Origin: Fragilaria crotonensis
Taxonomy: Eukaryota > Bacillariophyta > Fragilariophyceae > Fragilariales > Fragilariaceae
Assembly: GCA_022925895.1 (NCBI GenBank)
Contig: JAKSYS010000097.1
Location: forward strand, 1-64,000
Reading direction: 5' to 3'
Length of the DNA: 64,000 bases
The notes under the pieces: model-generated
The model's input: only the letters and a program-made list of their open reading frames with translations
What the model was told of the DNA's origin: nothing
Database searches by the model: none
Part shown: one piece after another, positions 27,148-36,775 of the stretch
Numbering within the stretch: position 1 is the first letter of the stretch
How the letters are laid out: each line of letters starts with the position of its first letter
Made by a program: the position numbers and the translations under genes

Positions 27148-28743
27148 ATGTTAGTAATGCTCATCAAGCATTCAACTTTTTTATTATTGTCTCACCGTGA
27201 GCTGTCACAATGTCAGGAGAGCCTGCATGGTGTGGACATCTACTTGCAGTGTCCCCATGACGAGCCAAAGGAATTCTACCAAGCCTGTGGGTTCCGTCAA
27301 ATCAATCTCCAAGACACAACTGGCATTGAGTTTCTTCCCAAGACAATTGCCGACACCTTAATGGACGAGACCACAGGTGGATTTGCGTGGATTGTACCAG
27401 ATTCTGAGGAGCACTGCATTATCCCTCTGATGAAACTTTCTTCCGGTTCCCTTTTGAACAGTGCTGCTAACAGTGCTGCTGTCGAGGTTGTTGAAAGCAA
27501 CAGTGATGTGATCAGTGCAACAAATGATGGTTCCCCGTGTGCTGTTGTTGAGTCAGAGGAAGAAAGCAAGATCAATATAGTCGCAAAATCGAGTGGTGGT
27601 TCCCCTTCCCTCGTGAGCAGTGATGTTTTGGAGATTGTGCAGAGCAACAATGAGACAGTCAGTGCACGGAATGATGGTAGCAACACCAGAAAAACATTTG
27701 TATGGTGCCAATACCCTTCATCAACAATCGATCTCCAAGATGATGTTGCAAGTGGAGCATTGCTGACAAATGCAGATCTGGAAGAGGCATTTACCGGTCT
27801 GGACTATTTGAACAACCTTCTTCCACCACCATTTGGTGACCTGGTTCTGCCTGACCAGTTGCGTGGTTTTGGAGAAATGGGATCACAGGAAAGGCTTGAT
27901 CATAGCGAAAGTGGTGGGAAAACTTGGATGGCCACCCGTGAGCTGCAAATGATGACTTCACTCCTCATGAGGGATGGCAGGTATCACACATCAGTTGCAA
28001 TCCTGTCTTTTGACGACATGCAGGTAATTCAAGGTTGCTTTGGACGTCTTCAACGTCATCTATCTGCAAAGAAGTACGAAAACGACTTGATGGTAGCCAA
28101 TGGAGCCGATCATGCAGAATGTCTTGCCCTTGTGAAAAAAAGGTATGGAAGTTCTAAGGAAGAACTTTACCAGAAGTATGATGACCAAATGAATCGTGTT
28201 GTGAAGGAAGTCCTGTTGTTCTATCCAGGGCTTCTGCAGAAAAGGTTGATTGTGTTTCCTACGAATCTCAGCGACGATCATTGGGGGGCAACATTTGTTT
28301 TCAATGCTGGAGACGTTGTGGCTGCCACGGATGATGTATCATGCCTCCGGACATGTTTTTTTCGCTATTGCAGTCTTCATCCCTCCGGCACGAGAAAAAT
28401 TCCAAACAATGTTGGTGTTGTCTGGTTCCTGAACCTTGCCTTCAGTTACCAGGAGCAAAGGAAAAACAGTGCAAATGATAGCAGCACTCCAAACAAGATG
28501 AAGTGGCTCAGTCCGTTCGGACGAACCTTTTTTGGGCAAATGAAGGGCACCAATACATTCCCTGCATTGAGGGTGTTGGATAATGATGTTCTTCCCCTGC
28601 AAGAAGATGGCCATAGCTGTGGGATTGGTATTATAGCTGCAATTGCAATAATTCTCCGAGATATCATTGGGACTCAAGATGGAGTTGCGGCCTACGAAAT
28701 GTTTAGACGCGATCGCATGGAAATCAGATGTCAACTGATGTGA
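27148..28743 (+). CDS. Transposon cargo: GNAT-like segment followed by a Ulp1-like cysteine protease domain
   Basis: A 531-residue frame. Just before and at its start the DNA reads RRQGFGRLMLVMLIK, the acetyl-CoA-binding motif of GNAT acetyltransferases (R-x-x-G-x-G/A). It continues to VDIYLQCP and FYQACGFRQ, which resemble the last strand and helix of that fold. After a Ser/Glu-rich linker (residues about 90-200), residues about 260-525 look like a Ulp1/C48 peptidase. NLSDDHWGATFVFN supplies the His, LPLQEDGHSCGIGI supplies the oxyanion Gln and nucleophile Cys, and the acidic residue lies between them. Ulp1-type proteases cleave ubiquitin-like proteins, and several plant Mutator-like elements are known to carry captured copies. 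The fused GNAT piece is unusual. The catalytic set looks intact. The GNAT part is probably interrupted, so activity there is doubtful. Confidence 0.7.
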   Translation: MLVMLIKHSTFLLLSHRELSQCQESLHGVDIYLQCPHDEPKEFYQACGFRQINLQDTTGIEFLPKTIADTLMDETTGGFAWIVPDSEEHCIIPLMKLSSGSLLNSAANSAAVEVVESNSDVISATNDGSPCAVVESEEESKINIVAKSSGGSPSLVSSDVLEIVQSNNETVSARNDGSNTRKTFVWCQYPSSTIDLQDDVASGALLTNADLEEAFTGLDYLNNLLPPPFGDLVLPDQLRGFGEMGSQERLDHSESGGKTWMATRELQMMTSLLMRDGRYHTSVAILSFDDMQVIQGCFGRLQRHLSAKKYENDLMVANGADHAECLALVKKRYGSSKEELYQKYDDQMNRVVKEVLLFYPGLLQKRLIVFPTNLSDDHWGATFVFNAGDVVAATDDVSCLRTCFFRYCSLHPSGTRKIPNNVGVVWFLNLAFSYQEQRKNSANDSSTPNKMKWLSPFGRTFFGQMKGTNTFPALRVLDNDVLPLQEDGHSCGIGIIAAIAIILRDIIGTQDGVAAYEMFRRDRMEIRCQLM

Positions 28744-28968
28744 AATCGAAGGAGCACATTTGCTGTTTTCCACAGGAATATTCACAAAACTGTTTAAAAG
28801 GGTTGATTCGGCTTCCATTTCCTACTTGCATGCGATGAAAGCACAGTGGTTTTTGCTGTTTGATCGCATTGCAGAATTTCAACACGTCACAGTGCCAAAA
28901 CGTCAGAATTCAAATCATTTGATGGATCCCTGTTACGGAAGTCTGAAGTTGGAACTTCAGACTTTCAC

Positions 28969-29582
28969 GTGGCCCTGGATGCCAGTACCATCCAATGCCG
29001 CAGAGGAAGACTGTGTGACCTCACAGGACGACAGTGTTACGTTGGAGGATGTTTCTTCCAGGGAGGATGTTTCCGAAATGCCAATGAACGGAGTTTGCCA
29101 TCAGAGGAGGATGTTGCCGATTTCAAACCATCTGGATCTGCTGATGGACCTGAACAACAGGAAGAAGATATTGATCTCAACGAAGCCTGGTGGAATGATC
29201 CTGCTAAGCTTCCCGAGCAAGCAGGGTATGGAAAGGTGGGCCTCCTCGTACGTATGGTTATGGAGACATTCATGTACCTGATGAATGCCCGAAATTACCT
29301 TTTGGAGAAAGTAGGTACAAAACATTGGTATCAGACAATGAAATTGAGAAATTTAGAAAAAGTGGCGAAAGAAAGGAGATGAAAGATCAGTCAGTGCTTC
29401 TGAGGGATGAAGAGGCAATGAACAAATTTGTGGAGGACAGATTTTTGTACTGGGGTTGGAGCTCTACCAAAGATCACCTGAAGAATGTGGAAAAGAAGCG
29501 GGCCGAGATGCAAAGAAAAATTGATGGATGTAAGAAGAAAAAACGAAGGATGATTACAGAGAGCAGTACACGAAAGAAATAA
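28969..29582 (+). pseudogene. Transposon cargo: coding-like fragments between the two protease genes
   Basis: Two overlapping frames (28969-29382 and 29325-29582) have real protein composition. The first is acidic with EEDVADFKPSGSADG and EEDIDLNEAWWNDPAK. The second is Lys-rich and coiled-coil-like, with FVEDRFLYWGWSSTKDHLK and a KKKKRR tail. A further frame at 29622-29822 (VALLVYNVKTKEGKLE) follows. No family is recognised. They may be exons of the gene upstream or of the protease-like gene downstream. Confidence 0.4.
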
Positions 29583-29966
29583 AGTTTATGAAGAAGGAAA
29601 GGAAGAAATTCAAAAGGGCATTTGAATTGGAATGGACATTTGGCACTGAGGCCATGGTGCATGGCCTCAAGTACAACACGTGAAGATACCTTTGTTGCAC
29701 TTTTGGTTTACAATGTTAAGACAAAAGAAGGAAAGTTGGAAATGAAGGAAGAAAAAATTGCTGTTTCCAAAGACTGGATCAAGGATGCCGATTATGCAAA
29801 GGGTAATCCAACATGTCATTAACCTTGGAAACACGGATGGATTTGTACTTGTTCCTGAAGGGAAACCATCCTCATTCATACTAAAAGGTACATAAGCTGC
29901 AATACGTTCACCCACAGACACAATGGGTGTTTGATCCTCAGTCGAAAAGGTCCTTAAGGAGCAACA

Positions 29967-30656
29967 GTGACTCACCAGGGTAAACATATGAAGCAGATAC
30001 AGGCCCCTGGTTACTGGGAGGTCATCTTTCATGGAGAAACACAGCCCATTCGAACTGATGAAGACTTTGTGAAACAATTTAAGACAGGATTCTTGGAGGA
30101 GGTCAAGCGTATGAGGTGTGGATTTGTTGACATACCAGTGGGCGATTTCAAAGAATCACATTTGCATGAATATCCCAAGCTGCAGGTTCCTGAAGCACCC
30201 CAGGTGCACTTTGTACAATCCGAAGGTGAAGATCTTTGTGTTTCAAAGTCATTGGCCAGTGCTTTATATGCAATTGGCTTTGATAATGCTGCCAAATCCA
30301 TTAACCATTTTGGTGAAAGTCACCTAAGAGGAGGTACTGTTGATGCCATTCGAAAGGTGGGACAGTTTGCTGAAACTCAGCTGCCTACATGGATCACCCG
30401 AAAAGTTCTGAAGAGACCACACATGTTTGATTGGCAACTCCTTCAAGAACAAATGAAGGACACAATGGTATTGGCTGTGCTCAATGAATCCGATGGAAAT
30501 GGTTCACATGCAGTTACCATTCACAGTGGGTATGTGTATGATGCAAATGAAGTGGTTGCAATTCCTCTCTGCAAGGAGGCCTTGGATTATTGCTGCTCAA
30601 CCTCAACTGTGAAGAATGAGTTTGTGAGCTTTCGGAAGGCAACTCTTTTTTTATGA
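29967..30656 (+). CDS. Transposon cargo: second cysteine-protease-like protein
   Basis: A 229-residue frame. EDLCVSKSLASALYAIGF places a Cys at the start of a helix, GSHAVTIHSGYVYDANEVVAIPL supplies a His on a strand with a D/N partner two strands on, and residues between could form a papain-type fold. This order (Cys, then His, then Asp/Asn) fits papain-like clans (OTU, C39, transglutaminase-like), not the Ulp1 order of the neighbouring gene. I recall similar proteins accompanying transposons in other diatom genomes but cannot name a family. The N-terminal part (GYWEVIFHGETQPIRTDEDF) is a separate small domain. The frame ends at 30656, and protein-like sequence continues in another frame for about 100 bp. 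Activity is not proven. Confidence 0.5.
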   Translation: MTHQGKHMKQIQAPGYWEVIFHGETQPIRTDEDFVKQFKTGFLEEVKRMRCGFVDIPVGDFKESHLHEYPKLQVPEAPQVHFVQSEGEDLCVSKSLASALYAIGFDNAAKSINHFGESHLRGGTVDAIRKVGQFAETQLPTWITRKVLKRPHMFDWQLLQEQMKDTMVLAVLNESDGNGSHAVTIHSGYVYDANEVVAIPLCKEALDYCCSTSTVKNEFVSFRKATLFL

Positions 30657-31213
30657 TGGCCCAGACATCAACAGGAAGGCAAGTTTTACTCTTTGGGTAG
30701 ATTCAAACAAGCGGCGAGCCGATGGTGATGGTCCAAAGATTGTGAGGGCTCGAACAGACGATGGCAACATGTTTCCTTTAGGTACTTTGATGCAACAAGC
30801 TAGCTAAGCGAATTTGGATGCCCACTCTGTATATGGTTTTGTCTCAAGAACTGTGGAACTGTTGTGTGAGATGGATATAACAAAACAGGGGGCCACGACA
30901 GTGTTTCCAGAGACAAGGTGGTATGTTGGAGACCACTTCCACTCTCTCAACAGGGTTGACTCGTGTTCTTTAATTTCTTCTGTTGTGGATTGAACAACCA
31001 GTTGGTATCTCTCGTCCGGATCCTCGGGTGAGTCAACAACAACTACAAGAGCCAAACGACAGGAAACTTCCATGTTCCCAAAGTCAATTATCATCCAGTC
31101 ATGTATGGGACCATCGGACTGATAGCAGGGATGACATCGAAAGGTGTGGACATCTCGTTTGTATTCAGTACAAAGGTTATTGAGTCGGATTCCTTAAAGG
31201 AATCAAAAGAAAC

Positions 31214-33862
31214 TCAATCAACTCCAGGGAAGAGCAAGTAAATCACGGTGAGTTCTGGTGTCCCATTCAATTTTGTACTGAATTTGTTTACTCGATTTGA
31301 ATCGATAAACACAGCCAAATGTTGCTTGTCCGTGCTCTGAAAGATTCCATTCCTTGTTGTTTCATCATCATGGTGGCTGTCGGGTACATCAGCATCACCA
31401 TCTGGTTGCTCCCATATGCGCGTGTGTATGGTGTCGATCATGAAGGAGTACATTAAACGTTGGGCTGCCTGAAGTTCATATGCAGAACCCTCAATTCGCT
31501 TCTGTGCCCGTCTCCCAGGGTGCTTTGCAGCAGGAATTAGAAGTGATTCTGGACGCTGTGCACAAAGTTCACTGGAGAGCCAAACCGAGACATATCATCC
31601 ACAATGTGTAACAACTCATGGAATTTGGAAACTTCCATGCATCCTCGGCATTGCTTTTCTGTCCTTCCTTCCTTATGATGGTTCCCTTTTTCTTACCCTT
31701 TTTCTTGTCATCCTCCTTTCCCTCAACTTTCAAGGGAATGGACTGTTTGCACATATCCATGAAATTGCGAATGGAATCCTGATGTTTCTTCATTTCATTT
31801 GCAACATGTGCTGGATTTGTAGTCTCCCAGTAATGACTCTGGTTTAGCCAAGCATCGAAACAAAGGAGAGATTCAAGTACTTCAAGGACCTCAGGAACCT
31901 TCTTAGTTGTTCTTTTCTCAAGACATGTTTGGATCATTTGCCATCCTGCTTCATATTGGAAGAGGATGACAAACAAAAAACGAGGACCAACGCGTTCTGA
32001 TGCAGTTATCTTTGTCAAATTTGTTACCCCATTGCTGAAATCTGTTGATGGATACTCCTTTCGGTAGGTTTGGCGATGAGACTTGTGAAATGCTATTGCA
32101 AGGTCATCAAAGGCAGCCTTCTTGGATGCTGGAAGACTGTCCAATATAAGTTTTGTTACTTTCTCGATGACACCTTTCCGAAATGCATGCATTGTCTCCA
32201 CAGGAGTGGCCCCAAAGATTCCACGCTCAGGGTCAGCAAAGGCAATGTGTTCAAATGCATTTTCAAGTTTATGTTGAGACCATCGTTTCCTGAGATCATC
32301 ATCATTACTCCTGGCAATGAAACCCATATCCGAGGCTACCAGGTATTTGCAATGGACATCACAGTTCTTCAGATCATCATAATTGACATCACAGCACCGA
32401 TGAGGCGTTGGATTCCACTGGTGTGAACACCATACCGACCACACAGCATATCTCCTTCTTGCATATCTTGAATGATGAACAACACACATGTGACAATGTC
32501 GACACAGATTCTACCCTTTGGACCAATTGGCAAATGAACACCACACAGTTGTGGTGAACATTTCGAAAGGTCTCAATACAGCATCCAGCTCCTTATGATA
32601 GATATGAATGGCATCGCCCATACTGAAGTGTCTGCTTCTGAGCTGATGAGGACTTCCTCTTTGGGAGAAAGCCATGATAGCCCCATGCCTTGATACTCCT
32701 TCTGAATTTTTCTGTAAAAATGGCTGGAGTGAACATGTAGGGTTTAAGTGGCGATCATTCCCTGTTACAGAGTACGATCAATCCATTGGATGATTGGAAC
32801 AAACAATTGCTTCTGAGGATCTGTGATTAATCGATCATACGCCTTGCGATAGACACTCCCGGACAGTGCCTCACCCAAAACATTGCTGCCTTTCAATTTG
32901 TGGTAGGGCTTCAGGGGATCATTGATATCAATGGCAAGGTTTTCTGCAGTCATAATGCTTGGATTTTGCAGCAAACTTAGCAACTGTGAAGCGAAGTCAA
33001 AACAAATCACATCTGATGGAGAGCCATGATGTACATCCACTCTTCGTACAAAGGAAGCAGTCTTTTCCCATTACGAACTGAGTTGATCAGGGCATCAACA
33101 TTTTTGGCACGAGTCCACCCACTGGGTTGTAAGAATAATTATCAGCAGATGCAGAGCGTGCCCACTCAGGACTTGACCAAAAGTGTAGTCGGGTGCATTG
33201 GCATGGTCCAGGATTTTGAGGAGAGAAACAGTCCACTTCTGATCGGTAGTATACATGAAGTTTGAACGAAATGATGGGGCTTCCACATCTTCATCAAGTG
33301 CAGAATTCGTTACAGGTAAGAATGTTTGGGTCATCACTTAACACGGACAAATCATCACTTTTGTTGCAGTCCTCGATGTCCTCACAAGAAGTGCTTTCAA
33401 CTTCCACACCATTGCCAGCCGGAAACTGCAGAAGGTTGTCTGTGCCATCAAAATCCATGTGGGGATCATTCACCATATGTCGCCTTAAAGGGCAGGCCTC
33501 TTGTTACTTGTGCATGTGATATTCCCATCCTCATGAAGACGACGGTGTGAAGCAGAAGCCCCATGTGTTGCTGCATGGTGTGATTTCTTCACAATGAAAT
33601 TATAACACCCGATGTTTCTATCAATATGCTGTGTATATGCTGCTTGATTGGAAAAGGGTTTCTTGTTGAAATTCAGGCAGAAGGGGTTTTGACAGAAGAG
33701 CAGGGGTGCCTTTGAGGAAGCAGACGAGGACAACATTTTGAAGAGAAGGTTTTGAAGAAAGGGTTTTGAAGAGGACGAGTGAAGTGAAAATGAGGTGTTG
33801 AAATTGACAGGACACAGATTCACTAAACAGAAGTTCGGAAAGCGTGCATTCAAATTGTACAT
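31214..33862 (-). pseudogene. Transposase-like gene of the large transposon, in pieces
   Basis: On the minus strand, reading from 33862 to 31214, successive frames give a consistent protein order. First is a C2H2/C2HC-like zinc finger (CQNPFCLNFNKKPF ... HIDRNIGC) at 33862-33485. Next is a block with YTTDQKWTVSLLKILDHANA at about 33250. Then DFASQLLSLLQNPSIM and QLFVPIIQWIDRT (33040-32765), followed by a region with PYMFTPAIF. RICVDIVTC near 32510 and DMQEG near 32465 supply candidate catalytic Asps. Finally GIFGATPVETMHAFRKG and FLFVILFQYEAGWQMI appear (32489-31569), with a tail containing KFHELLHIVDDM. The x-TP-x-E-x-x-H-x-x-x-x-G element recalls CACTA/Plavaka-type transposases. The coding sequence is divided among at least five frames with no obvious introns, so it is judged non-functional. 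Confidence 0.7.
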
Positions 33863-34089
33863 TTACTTTCGGTACATTTTTGGTGTATGTAAAAAATGAA
33901 GGGGTGTGGTATGAATTCAAAATTTGAAAACCCTGCATGAATGTGTAGAACCTACATACCAACTCGGTACTTGGTATGAAATTCAAATGGTGGCAAAAAG
34001 ACTATCCCACAAACAGGATTTTCAGTGTTCAAAATTTGGCGCACAATCGGAAAGTTTTCACACAACAAGGAAGCACCACAAATACAACC

Positions 34090-35564
34090 ATGGCATCAAT
34101 GGCACACCAAACAGCAGCAGGCATGACTGCCTTAAAGCCCAGCTCTAGGAAACAAAGGAGAGACTTCATAAGAGGCGTGAACAGTGACCACAGATCCCAA
34201 TGATCTGATTCAAAGTGACAACGAGGAGGAGGAGGAGGAAGAAGTGCCACGGAAAATGGATGCAAAACTAGGACAGAAGCATGCATACGGAAATCCACCA
34301 TCCCTACCTTCAACTATTAAAGTCGGGAAATCAAGTGACAGCCAACTAACATCATCGGTTCCAGGGCTAAGCAGCATAGTGGACATGAGCATGACGGAAA
34401 ATACAGAAGAGAATCAAATCAGTGTGATCAAGACTTGCATCAAAAACACGTGTTCTCTATTTGGAAGTTCTATCAAAAGACTATCATTCTCATTTCAGTG
34501 AAGATGAGAAAACACTTTGTGGCTTTATCATGAAGCACACAAACATTCGAGGAACCGAAAACTGGTGGCTTGGGATGCGGAGAATAGTTGTAAAAACACA
34601 CACTGATCTTGAACAATGCAATAAAAACATGCAAACGAAATTCAAAGGTGAGGAATTGAAGTGAGTGTACTTTGCCAAAGCCGAGCATACTCACACTCAC
34701 TTGCATTCAACATCAAACACCTTGCATCCAGAGGATTCACTTCCAATTTAGGAACGTATGAACACAGCCTATACAGTGGAAGCGAGGAAGAACCAGTTAC
34801 CTCCTCAAGATGAGGGATAATATCTGCTACTATGCCCAAATCATAGACACCTATGCCCCATGCATTGTCGGCAGCAGCAAGTGGAATAACACTATCAACA
34901 TGGAGAACCACTGTGCAACAACTGACAGAAAAGTATGGAGCAAGAAAATCCTGTCCATAAGTGATGAAGCATTCATTTTGCTGTGCCTGATCAACTATGG
35001 GAAGAGGTGGTTCGCGGAATTAGTTAAGACAGAGAAATGGTAAGTTTATCCGAATGGTTTGTCACAGAACAAACAACAAGAAACTGACTTGTTTTGTTAT
35101 CACTTGTTGGAAACAGCGAATTGGTACATGGACTGATGAGGACAACAACAACCTACCCGTAAGTTACACTATGATACTAAATGAAATGAAAAAACCACAT
35201 CCTAACTTCTGACCAATCTTTGCAATACCATGTTCGCAGCCACCACTTTACACATTCTCCAGGAACAAGGGTGCTCATGATAATGGGGAGGCTGTGGTTG
35301 GTCACAGGTGGGAATGAGGAAATCGATGAATTATACATGGCCATCAAGAATGATAGAAAGAAATCAACCACCCCAACATTCAACCAGGAACTACTTAAAA
35401 TGTTTCTGTCCAGAAGGAAAAAGGAGTCTGGCCGGGGTCAGGAAACAATTTGATGACAAGGGTAAGAAACGCCCACACAAGTGCATTGATGTATTTGAGG
35501 ACTCTGATGAGGAGGATGATAACTACTCAGTCATCTTGCTCCTGAACTTGTCTACAGTGAATTG
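34090..35564 (+). pseudogene. Accessory acidic protein gene of the large transposon
   Basis: Divergent from the transposase-like gene, this region begins near the Met at 34090 (MASMAHQTAAGMTALKPSS) and contains an acidic run (SDNEEEEEEEVPRK). A segment SISDEAFILLCLINYGKRWF ends at a GTAAGT donor near 35041. A short piece RIGTWTDEDNNNLP is bounded by acceptor CAG near 35116 and donor GTAAGT near 35159. PPLYTFSRNKG follows an acceptor CAG near 35240, and the region ends with an acidic DVFEDSDEEDDN. The intron-like boundaries look genuine, but the frame is not continuous, so the gene is probably decayed. Its position suggests a second transposition protein, perhaps DNA-binding. The family is unknown. 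Confidence 0.5.
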
Positions 35565-35565
35565 A

Positions 35566-36346
35566 AAGTGGAGGCAGTTTAGAATAGATCAGACACTTAG
35601 TAATGAATAGTAGAATGGTTCATCAAAGCCACGAATAGGCACAATTAAAACTAATCTCCAACAAAAGTTAAAATGAGCGACAATAACATCTATTATATGA
35701 ACAATGTCAGCTCAGAACTACTGAGTGATTACTTCATACACACTACACAGCAAACTTCTTCTTTTCGAATATCTAATTCAGGAATTGAAATTCATGATCA
35801 CAAATGAAGAAGTGGTATAGTTCATATATTTAGAGTCCAAGAGTTCAGGAATCCCACCAGTGTTAGTAAAAATGAGTCAGTGAAATTCAGGAATTGAAAT
35901 TTTGGAGCTCAGGAATGCAAAGTATGAGCTCCTATGCAAGAGATGAAAAGTTCAGGAAAAATAAATTTCAGAGTTCAGGAATACGAGGAAACCCTTCATA
36001 CACATGATGTACAAGCTCTTTAGTCCTAAGTTTTTACCTATATTTTAGGTAAAAATTATGAACAAAAAATTATCATATCAAAGATAATTGGTTTTTCATA
36101 TCCAAGAGCCGACTTGGTTTTGGCACCCTTAGATGAAAATTATGGCCACTACAGAGTCTTGATGGTGATCAAGTCCCAAGCAGATGATGACTTGGAAGTC
36201 AAAGAATTGGCAAGGAAATGAGTGAGAACAAGCTCATGGAGGCATGGTGGATATTGATCATTTTTGATGATCGGTACAGTATGGTGTACCACACCATCCG
36301 TGGAAACGAGGCGAGGCAGGCGACAAAACGTGATTTAGTAATATAT
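35566..36346. other. Right subterminal noncoding region with short repeats
   Basis: This A+T-rich stretch has no open frame. The words TTCAGGAATTGAAATT and TTCAGGAAT recur at least six times between about 35775 and 35990, sometimes with GAGTTCAGGAAT. Such interspersed short repeats near an element end are typical transposase-binding sites in several DNA transposon families. Confidence 0.6.
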
Positions 36347-36478
36347 GAACAAATGTATGCGTGATATTGTAAACGCCAAAAGCAAATCGGTGATATAGTA
36401 AGATGGAAAGTTGTATATAGAGGGTCATTGTACTTTATTGAAAAGTGGCTGAAAAAGACGTGATTTTGTAATTTCCCC
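36347..36478 (-). repeat. Right terminal inverted repeat (132 bp)
   Basis: Partner of the left repeat at 24624-24755. It ends GTAATTTCCCC at 36478, followed directly by the second target-site copy TTTTTTAAA at 36479-36487. Confidence 0.95.
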
Positions 36479-36775
36479 TTTTTTAAAACATATTCAGTAT
36501 GTGTGTACGTGGCATAGCATAATTAAGAATAAAGACAGTCTCCAACTCCACGCTCCAAAAAAAAGATACTATTTGTGCTTTTTGTATTCCCAGTACTAGC
36601 TACTCTACTAGCTAGTGGAAAGTACAGTTGTAAGGATTATGATTAAATCGTCACTTACTGACTGGATCGATTTGATTCAATCGATTGCATACGTATTTGC
36701 CAACCAACTCACAAATATCCTCGTCGGAGTTCCAAACATTCATCAACTAAACGAATCCAACCCATTAGGATTGAA

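Larger units (their letters stand above)
24624..36478. mobile_element. 11.9-kb cargo-bearing DNA transposon, unplaced family with Mutator-like ends
   Basis: The element begins GGGGAAATTAC and ends in the reverse complement. It has 132-bp terminal inverted repeats (24624-24755 and 36347-36478) and is flanked by a perfect 9-bp duplication TTTTTTAAA (24615-24623 and 36479-36487). Long repeats starting with a G-run plus a 9-bp duplication are the marks of Mutator-like elements. The transposase-like gene inside (31214-33862, minus), however, does not show the motifs I expect of a MuDR transposase. Plus-strand cargo includes a GNAT-like/Ulp1-like protease gene and a second cysteine-protease-like gene; a further plus-strand gene codes an acidic accessory protein. 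The interior is visibly more A+T-rich than the host genes. Several coding regions are broken, so it is probably not autonomous now. The near-perfect ends and intact duplication argue for a fairly recent insertion. Confidence 0.93.

Noticed and set aside
24624-36478. Polinton/Maverick identity for the large element, because it carries a Ulp1-like protease and long inverted repeats
   Set aside because: The target duplication is 9 bp, not 6, and I see no B-family DNA polymerase, retroviral-type integrase, packaging ATPase or capsid-like gene.
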